Shown: piece by piece, positions 59,201 to 64,000 of the stretch
Position numbering within the stretch: position 1 is the first letter of the stretch
Layout of the letters: each line of letters opens with the position of its first letter
Program-made: the position numbers and the translations under genes
DNA from: Falsiroseomonas sp050563535
GTDB lineage: Bacteria; Pseudomonadota; Alphaproteobacteria; Acetobacterales; Acetobacteraceae
Assembly (NCBI RefSeq): GCF_050563535.1
Contig: NZ_JBNXUO010000020.1
Location: forward strand, 1-64,000
Reading direction: 5' to 3'
Length of the DNA: 64,000 nucleotides
The notes under the pieces: model-generated
What the model saw: the letters and a program-made list of their open reading frames with translations, nothing else
Databases searched by the model: none
Told to the model about the DNA's origin: nothing

Positions 59201-59887
59201 ATGTCGGGCGGCTTTCCCATCGACCTGATCCTGTTCGCGATGGTCGCGGCCTTCCTGGTCCTGCGCCTTCGCAGCGTGCTCGGCCGCCGCACCGGATTCG
59301 AGAGGCCGCCGCGCCAGGACGGCGCCGCCCCCTACGACCCCAAGGCCGCGCGCCCGCCCGCGCAGGACATGCCGGGCGAATTGCCGCCGCCCGTGCCGCA
59401 GGCCGGCGGCGCGCGCCGCAGCGTGCCCGACCCGCGCAGCCCGGTCGGCCAGGCCCTGATGCGCATCCGCGGCGTCGATGCGGGCTTCGACCCGAACGCC
59501 TTCCTCGACGGGGCGGAGGGCGCCTTCCGCATGATCGTGGACGCCTTCGCCCGCGGCGACCGCCAGACCCTGCGCGCCCTGCTGGCCGACGAGGTCTATG
59601 GCGGCTTCGAAGGCGCCATCACCGCGCGCGAACAGAACGGCGAAAGCCAGCGCAGCGAGGTCCGCGCCATGCAGGAGATGGCGGTCGAGGCCGCCGACCT
59701 GCGCGGCACGGTCGCCGACGTCACCGTCCGTTTCGTCTCCGACCAGGTGAACCTGACCACCGGCCGCGACGGCAGCATCGTGGCGGGCGCCGAGGCGGTG
59801 ACCGAACTGACCGACATCTGGACCTTCCAGCGCGACCTGCGCAGCCAGGACCCGACCTGGCGCCTGGTGGCGACGCGCAGCGCCTGA
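59201..59887 (+). CDS. Tim44/TimA-like membrane-associated protein
   Basis: This 228-residue protein has one N-terminal transmembrane helix (IDLILFAMVAAFLVLRLRSVLGRR), a Pro-rich linker and a C-terminal Tim44-like domain (FRMIVDAFARGDRQTLRALLADEVYGGFEGAI). This is the bacterial homologue of mitochondrial Tim44, of unclear function, possibly in Sec-related export. GAGGAG lies just before ATG 59201. mltA overlaps its stop. Confidence 0.92.
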   Translation: MSGGFPIDLILFAMVAAFLVLRLRSVLGRRTGFERPPRQDGAAPYDPKAARPPAQDMPGELPPPVPQAGGARRSVPDPRSPVGQALMRIRGVDAGFDPNAFLDGAEGAFRMIVDAFARGDRQTLRALLADEVYGGFEGAITAREQNGESQRSEVRAMQEMAVEAADLRGTVADVTVRFVSDQVNLTTGRDGSIVAGAEAVTELTDIWTFQRDLRSQDPTWRLVATRSA

Positions 59888-61041
59888 AGGCGCACCGCCC
59901 GCGGCCGCGCCGTACCGCCCTCGGCGCGGCGCTGCTGCTGGCCGGCTGCACCGCCGGGCCGGAACTGCCGCGCGAAGTTGCCTATCCGGAACTGCCGGGC
60001 TGGGCGCAGGACCGGCAGGCCGAGGCGATCCCGACCTTCCTGCGCGGCTGCGCGGCGCTGGCCCGCATCCCCCCCGAACGGGTGATGGGCGGGCGCGGGA
60101 TGCTGGCGGTGACGGCAGGGCAACTCGCCCCCGCCTGCGCCGAGGCGGCCACCCTGCCGGCGGGTGACGACGCCGCAGCCCGCGCCTTCCTGGAACGCCG
60201 CTTCCGCCCGGTCGCGGTCGGGCAAGGCACGCTGACCGGCTATTTCGAGCCGGAGCTGCGTGGCAGCCCCACCCGCACCAGCCGCTTCGCCACACCCCTC
60301 CATGCCCGCCCGCCGGAGCTGGTGGAGGTCGATCTCGGCAGCTTCGCCGCCGATCTCCGCGGGCGCCGCACCGCCGGCCAGGTGCGGGACGGGCGGCTGG
60401 TGCCCTTCCCCGACCGCGCCGCGATCGCCGCGGGCGCGCTGGCGGGGCGCGGGCTCGAACTGGTCTGGGTCGATGACCCGGTGGATGCCTTCTTCCTGCA
60501 CATCCAGGGATCGGGCCGGGTGGCGCTGCCGGACGGGCGGGTGCTGCGCGTCGGCTATGCCGGGCAGAACGGGCATCCCTACTACGCCGTCGGCCGCGCC
60601 CTGGTGGAACGCGGCGCGCTGGCGCGGGAGGCTGTCTCGATGCAGGCGATCCGCGCCTGGATGGCGGAAGCCGGCCCAGCCGAGGCCGCCGAGCTGATGG
60701 CCCGCAACCCGAGCTACGTCTTCTTCCGCATCCTGCCCGACCTGCCGGCGGAAGCCGGGCCGGTCGGCACGCTCGGCGCGCCGCTGACGCCGGGGCGGTC
60801 GGTGGCGGTGGACCGGACGGAAACCGCGCTCGGCCTGCCGGTCTGGATCGGCGGGCGAGACCCTGCGGGGGGCGCGCTGCGACGCCTGGCGGTGGCGCAG
60901 GACACCGGCGGCGCCATCCGCGGTCCGGCGCGCGCCGACCTGTTCACCGGCTGGGGCGCCGGGGCGGGGGAGCAGGCGGGGCGGATGCGCGACGCCGCCG
61001 CGCTGTTCGTGCTCGTCCCGCGGGAGGATGGCGGCCGCTGA
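59884..61041 (+). CDS. mltA: Membrane-bound lytic murein transglycosylase A
   Basis: This 385-residue enzyme cleaves peptidoglycan glycan strands. The body has GTLTGYFEPELRGS, FFLHIQGSGRVALPDG and AQDTGGAIRGPARADLFTGWG (catalytic Asp region), as in MltA. The lipoprotein leader (LGAALLLAGC) is read in frame upstream of the first ATG (60082), but no ATG, GTG or TTG precedes it. I therefore place the start at CTG 59884, which overlaps the Tim44 stop (CTGA). Without this, the protein would lose its lipobox. Confidence 0.85.
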   Translation: MKAHRPRPRRTALGAALLLAGCTAGPELPREVAYPELPGWAQDRQAEAIPTFLRGCAALARIPPERVMGGRGMLAVTAGQLAPACAEAATLPAGDDAAARAFLERRFRPVAVGQGTLTGYFEPELRGSPTRTSRFATPLHARPPELVEVDLGSFAADLRGRRTAGQVRDGRLVPFPDRAAIAAGALAGRGLELVWVDDPVDAFFLHIQGSGRVALPDGRVLRVGYAGQNGHPYYAVGRALVERGALAREAVSMQAIRAWMAEAGPAEAAELMARNPSYVFFRILPDLPAEAGPVGTLGAPLTPGRSVAVDRTETALGLPVWIGGRDPAGGALRRLAVAQDTGGAIRGPARADLFTGWGAGAGEQAGRMRDAAALFVLVPREDGGR

Positions 61042-61062
61042 CTGCCGCCCCTGTCGGGACGG

Positions 61063-62391
61063 TCAGGCCGCGACCGCGCGGATCGCGCTGCCGAGCGTGT
61101 CGAAGATCCGGTCCACATGCGGCTTCTCGATGATCAGCGGCGGCGACAGGGCCACGATGTCGCCGGTGACGCGCACCAGCAGGCCGTTGTCGAAGCACCA
61201 GCGGAACACCTCCATCGCGCGGGCGGTGGGCTTGCCGGCGCGGGGCTGCAGCTCGATCCCCGCGATCAGGCCGATGTTGCGCACGTCGATCACGCCGGGA
61301 ATGTCGCGCATCGCATGCGCGGCCTCCTGCCAGTAGCCCTCGATCGCCATGACGCGGCCGGGCAGGTCCTCCGCCCGGTGCAGCTCCAGCGTCGCGATGG
61401 CGGCGGCGGAGGCGAGCGGATGGCCCGAATAGGTGTAGCCGTGGAACAGCTCGATCCCCGCCGGCACGCCATGGACGATGGTGTCGTAGACCGCGTTGCT
61501 GGTCGCCACCGCGCCCATCGGCACGGCGGCGTTGGTCAGCCCCTTCGCCATGGTCATGATGTCGGGCGTGACGCCCAGCCGCTCGGCGCCGAAATTGGTG
61601 CCGATGCGGCCGAAGCCGGTGATCACCTCGTCGAAGACCAGCAGGATGCCGTGGCGGTCGCAGATCTCCCGCAGGCGCTTCAGGTAGCCGACCGGCGGCA
61701 CCAGCACGCCGGTCGAGCCCGCCACCGGCTCCACCATCACGGCCGCGATGGTGTCGCCATGCAGGGCGACGAGGGATTCCAGCGCATCGGCCAGTTCGGC
61801 GCCGTGCGGCGGCTCTCCCTTGCTGAAGGCGTTGCGCGCGGGCAGGTGGGTGTGGGGCAGGTGGTCCACATAGGGAAGCTGCGCGCCGAACTGCTTGCGG
61901 TTCGGCCCGATGCCGCCCACCGACATGCCGCCGAAGCCGACGCCGTGGTAGCCGCGTTCCCGCCCCACAAGGCGCACGCGCTGCGCCTCGCCGCGGGCGC
62001 GGTGATAGGCCAGCGCGATCTTCAGCGCGGTGTCCGCGGCTTCCGACCCGGAATTGACGAAGAAGACGCGGTCCATCCCGTCGGGCGTCATCTCCGCCAC
62101 GCGGGCCGCGGCCTCGAAGGCGATGGGGTGGCCGAGTTGGAAGGTCGGCGCGAAATCCATGATCGCGGCCTGCTTCTGGATCGCCTCGGTGATCTCGCGC
62201 CGGCCATGGCCGGCATTGCAGCACCACAGCCCCGCGGTGCCGTCCAGGATCTCCTTCCCCTCCGGCGTGAAGTAGGACATGCCCTCGGCGCGGGCGAGCA
62301 GGCGCGGCTTGTCCTTGAAATACTTGTTGTCGCTGAAGGGCATCCAGAAGGCGTCGAGGTTGTTCGGACGCGGGACGCGGATCTCGTTCAT
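61063..62391 (-). CDS. Omega-amino acid:pyruvate aminotransferase (class III)
   Basis: This 442-residue PLP enzyme has the class III fold with NSGSEAADTALKIA, LVFDEVITGFGRIGTNFGAE, and the PLP Lys in MTMAKGLTNAAVPMGAV. The N-terminal FWMPFSDNKYFKDKPRL is that of beta-alanine:pyruvate-type transaminases. It moves the amino group from beta-alanine or other omega-amino acids to pyruvate. Exact substrate is inferred. It converges on mltA. Confidence 0.92.
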   Translation of the reverse strand: MNEIRVPRPNNLDAFWMPFSDNKYFKDKPRLLARAEGMSYFTPEGKEILDGTAGLWCCNAGHGRREITEAIQKQAAIMDFAPTFQLGHPIAFEAAARVAEMTPDGMDRVFFVNSGSEAADTALKIALAYHRARGEAQRVRLVGRERGYHGVGFGGMSVGGIGPNRKQFGAQLPYVDHLPHTHLPARNAFSKGEPPHGAELADALESLVALHGDTIAAVMVEPVAGSTGVLVPPVGYLKRLREICDRHGILLVFDEVITGFGRIGTNFGAERLGVTPDIMTMAKGLTNAAVPMGAVATSNAVYDTIVHGVPAGIELFHGYTYSGHPLASAAAIATLELHRAEDLPGRVMAIEGYWQEAAHAMRDIPGVIDVRNIGLIAGIELQPRAGKPTARAMEVFRWCFDNGLLVRVTGDIVALSPPLIIEKPHVDRIFDTLGSAIRAVAA

Positions 62392-62510
62392 CGGGGCCTG
62401 TCCTGGGGAAGACGTGGCGGAAGAACACCCCTTTTGCGCCGGCGCGGCAAGCGCGCCGGCGCCGCGCCCCCGCTCTCCCGCGCGGAGGGCGGAGGGGGTA
62501 GAGGGGGCGG

Positions 62511-63161
62511 ATGCGCCTGCTCGCCCTCGATGGCTCCCTCGCCCGTGCCTCCGCCGCGCTGATGGTGGACGGCGCCCCCCGCGCCCGCCTGGCGGAGGAG
62601 GGTGCGCGCGTGCAGCCCACCGCCCTGCCGGTGCTGGCCCGGCGCCTGCTGGACGAGGCCGGCGGCGCCGATGCGGTGGCGGTGGTGGTGGGCCCCGGCG
62701 GCTTCACCGGGCTGCGCACCGCCATCGCGCTGGCCGAGGGCATCGCGCTCGCGCTCTCGGTCCCGCTGGTCGGCGTCACGACCGGGGAAGCGTTGGCCGC
62801 CGCCCTGCCGGAGGATCTCCGCGCGACGCGGGAGGTCTGGGCGGCCATCGACACGCGGCGCGGCCGCTTCGTGCTGGAACGCATCGCGCCCGGCGCCTGG
62901 GCGGCGATGCTGCCGCCCGTGGCCATGGCGGAAGCCGCGCTGCCCGCGCCCGCCGGTCCCGTCGCGGCGGTGGGGGATGCCGCGCCGGCGCTGGCGGCGC
63001 GGCTGCTCGCCCGCGGGTCGGATGTGGTGCTGACCGCGTCGCGCCTGCCGGATGCGGCCGCGGCGGGGGCGGTCGCGTGGCGGCGCCTGACGGGCGCCAT
63101 CCCGCCGCGCGACGCCGCGCCGCTCTATGTCGAGCCGCCGGCGGTGCGCCTGCCGGCATGA
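62511..63161 (+). CDS. tsaB: tRNA threonylcarbamoyladenosine biosynthesis protein TsaB
   Basis: This 216-residue inactive ASKHA-type partner of TsaD has LALDGSLARASAALMVDGAP at the start, VVVGPGGFTGLRTAIALAEGIALAL, and the ATPase-fold ends. It supports t6A37 formation. It is coupled to rimI by an ATGA overlap at 63158. Confidence 0.92.
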   Translation: MRLLALDGSLARASAALMVDGAPRARLAEEGARVQPTALPVLARRLLDEAGGADAVAVVVGPGGFTGLRTAIALAEGIALALSVPLVGVTTGEALAAALPEDLRATREVWAAIDTRRGRFVLERIAPGAWAAMLPPVAMAEAALPAPAGPVAAVGDAAPALAARLLARGSDVVLTASRLPDAAAAGAVAWRRLTGAIPPRDAAPLYVEPPAVRLPA

Positions 63162-63589
63162 TCGCGGCGCAGCCCGCCGACGCGCCCGCCCTCGCCGCGC
63201 TGCATGCCCTGGCCTTCCCGCCGGCGGAACGCTGGGGCGCGGAGGCGATCGGCCTGATGCTCGGCATGCCGGGCGCCTTCGGCCTGCACCTGCCCGGGCT
63301 CGGCTTCGTCCTCGCCCGCGTCGCGGCCGACGAGGCGGAGATCCTGACCCTCGCCGTCGCGCCCTCCGCCCGGCGGCAGGGCCATGGCGCGGCGCTGCTG
63401 GCGGGCGCGATGGCGGGTGCGGCGGCGCGCGGCGCGGCGGCGATGTTCCTCGAAGTCTCGGACCGCAACACGCCGGCCCGCGCGCTCTATGCCGCGGCGG
63501 GCTTCGCCACCGCGGGCCGGCGGCGGCGCTATTACGCCGACGGGTCGGACGCGCTGGTGCTGCGGCGGGACTTCACGATTTCTTCCTGA
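63158..63589 (+). CDS. rimI: Ribosomal-protein-alanine N-acetyltransferase RimI
   Basis: This 143-residue GNAT enzyme has LTLAVAPSARRQGHGAALLAGAM (acetyl-CoA loop) and FLEVSDRNTPARALYAAAGFATAGRRRRYYADGSDALVLRRD. It acetylates S18, and possibly other N termini. The tsaB-rimI order is the standard one. Its last 17 bases overlap the convergent TusA-like gene. Confidence 0.93.
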   Translation: MIAAQPADAPALAALHALAFPPAERWGAEAIGLMLGMPGAFGLHLPGLGFVLARVAADEAEILTLAVAPSARRQGHGAALLAGAMAGAAARGAAAMFLEVSDRNTPARALYAAAGFATAGRRRRYYADGSDALVLRRDFTISS

Positions 63590-63830
63590 TCCAGACGAGG
63601 ACTGTGCCGTCCGCCTGCTCGACCTCGCGCAGCACGGCATGGCCCTGTTCGGTCGCGGTGCGGGGCACGTTGCGGCGGGGCTCCATGCCCCGCATCGCGA
63701 TGCGCAGCACCTGCCCCGCCGCCATGCGGTCCAGCTCCAGCCGGGTGCGGACGAAGGTCATCGGGCAAGTCTCGCCGGTGATGTCGAGGTGCCGGTCGGC
63801 GGCTTGTTCTTCCGTGACGGAGGATTTCAT
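63573..63830 (-). CDS. TusA-family sulphur-carrier protein
   Basis: This 85-residue protein contains LDITGETCPMTFVRTRLELDRM, with the TusA Cys-Pro centre, and a beta-strand end GTVLVWIRKK. Such proteins relay persulphide sulphur in tRNA thiolation or Moco synthesis. It overlaps rimI at the 3' ends. GGAGG lies before ATG 63830. Confidence 0.87.
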   Translation of the reverse strand: MKSSVTEEQAADRHLDITGETCPMTFVRTRLELDRMAAGQVLRIAMRGMEPRRNVPRTATEQGHAVLREVEQADGTVLVWIRKKS

Positions 63831-64000
63831 GCATCAAACCCCTGCGGGAGGTGAAACAGAAGTTGCGAAACGGCGAATCACATGAATATGGTGCGGCTCG
63901 CGTCCTGGCACCTGGCATGATGCCAGAGTGCAGAAGGGTGGATTCCGGCCGAACCAACCGGCTCGACGCGAAGCGGGAAGACCAGACATGGCCGAAACCT
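63831..64000 (+). promoter_or_regulatory. Upstream region of a gene starting at 63988 (cut off by the window)
   Basis: This divergent stretch ends with GGGAAGA and ATG at 63988 (Met-Ala-Glu-Thr...). Only four codons are visible, so the product cannot be named. A homologue search of the next bases would identify it. Confidence 0.5.

Noticed and set aside
59193..59203. TTATCCATG resembling a DnaA box
   Set aside because: It is the Tim44 ribosome-binding and start region; only a partial match, isolated, with no box cluster.
1..64000. CRISPR arrays, tRNA/rRNA genes, prophage or insertion sequences
   Set aside because: Looked for by eye on both strands; no regularly spaced repeats, transposase, integrase or cloverleaf was recognised.

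Overview
The window looks like a chromosomal segment of a high-GC alphaproteobacterium, most likely an Acetobacteraceae/Roseomonas-type member of the Rhodospirillales. This rests on the very high GC content, an alphaproteobacterial porin, DUF3576, DUF2244 and Tim44-type proteins, a SecB chaperone, and a parA-parB-rsmG-mnmG-mnmE block next to a canonical parS site. That block, with two parS sites 22.6 kb apart, suggests a position near the chromosome origin. No dnaA gene, rRNA, tRNA, CRISPR array, prophage or transposase was recognised.

Layout. 0-7 kb (+ strand): a possible thiamine-phosphate-synthase tail, an outer-membrane porin, a DUF3576 lipoprotein, leuS, lptE and holA. 7-13 kb (- strand): parB, parA, rsmG, mnmG, mnmE, then parS and a 2Fe-2S ferredoxin-like protein. 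13-18 kb: ogt and a quinone oxidoreductase (+), then a GNAT protein, an HD-domain (p)ppGpp-hydrolase-like protein and rho (-). 18-23 kb (-): an ABCD/SbmA-like transporter and a haem operon in the order hemH, HAD phosphatase, MORN-like secreted protein, hemJ. 23-30 kb: an RTX protein, a clan GH-A glycosidase, a PhoR-like sensor kinase, an LpoA-like lipoprotein and rsmI.

30-38 kb: two polysaccharide pyruvyl transferase-like genes, hemW, ybaK, a MAPEG protein, gshB (with an internal parS), aroE, coaE and dnaQ. 38-46 kb: lutA-lutB-small gene-lutC (lactate utilisation), smr, an XRE regulator, a convergent pair of opine-dehydrogenase-like paralogues, a Bug-type binding protein and a plsC-like acyltransferase. 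46-51 kb: miaB, phoH, ybeY and corC (RNA processing and envelope). 51-54 kb: UDP-galactopyranose mutase, a glycosyltransferase and a KGG-repeat stress protein. 54-64 kb: nth, DUF2244, an XRE regulator, lnt, secB, a histidine phosphatase, Tim44, mltA, an omega-aminotransferase, tsaB, rimI and a TusA-like protein.

Most of this is housekeeping. The least explained content is intergenic. A family of short GGAT-loop palindromes and related stem-loops occurs at about 41.9, 54.0-54.2 and 58.4 kb. They sit where gene neighbourhoods that are usually contiguous in alphaproteobacteria (smr/XRE, secB/Tim44/mltA, corC/lnt) are broken apart. Other points of interest are a second parS inside gshB, an mltA gene with no ATG/GTG/TTG start before its lipobox, and a small unknown gene between lutB and lutC.
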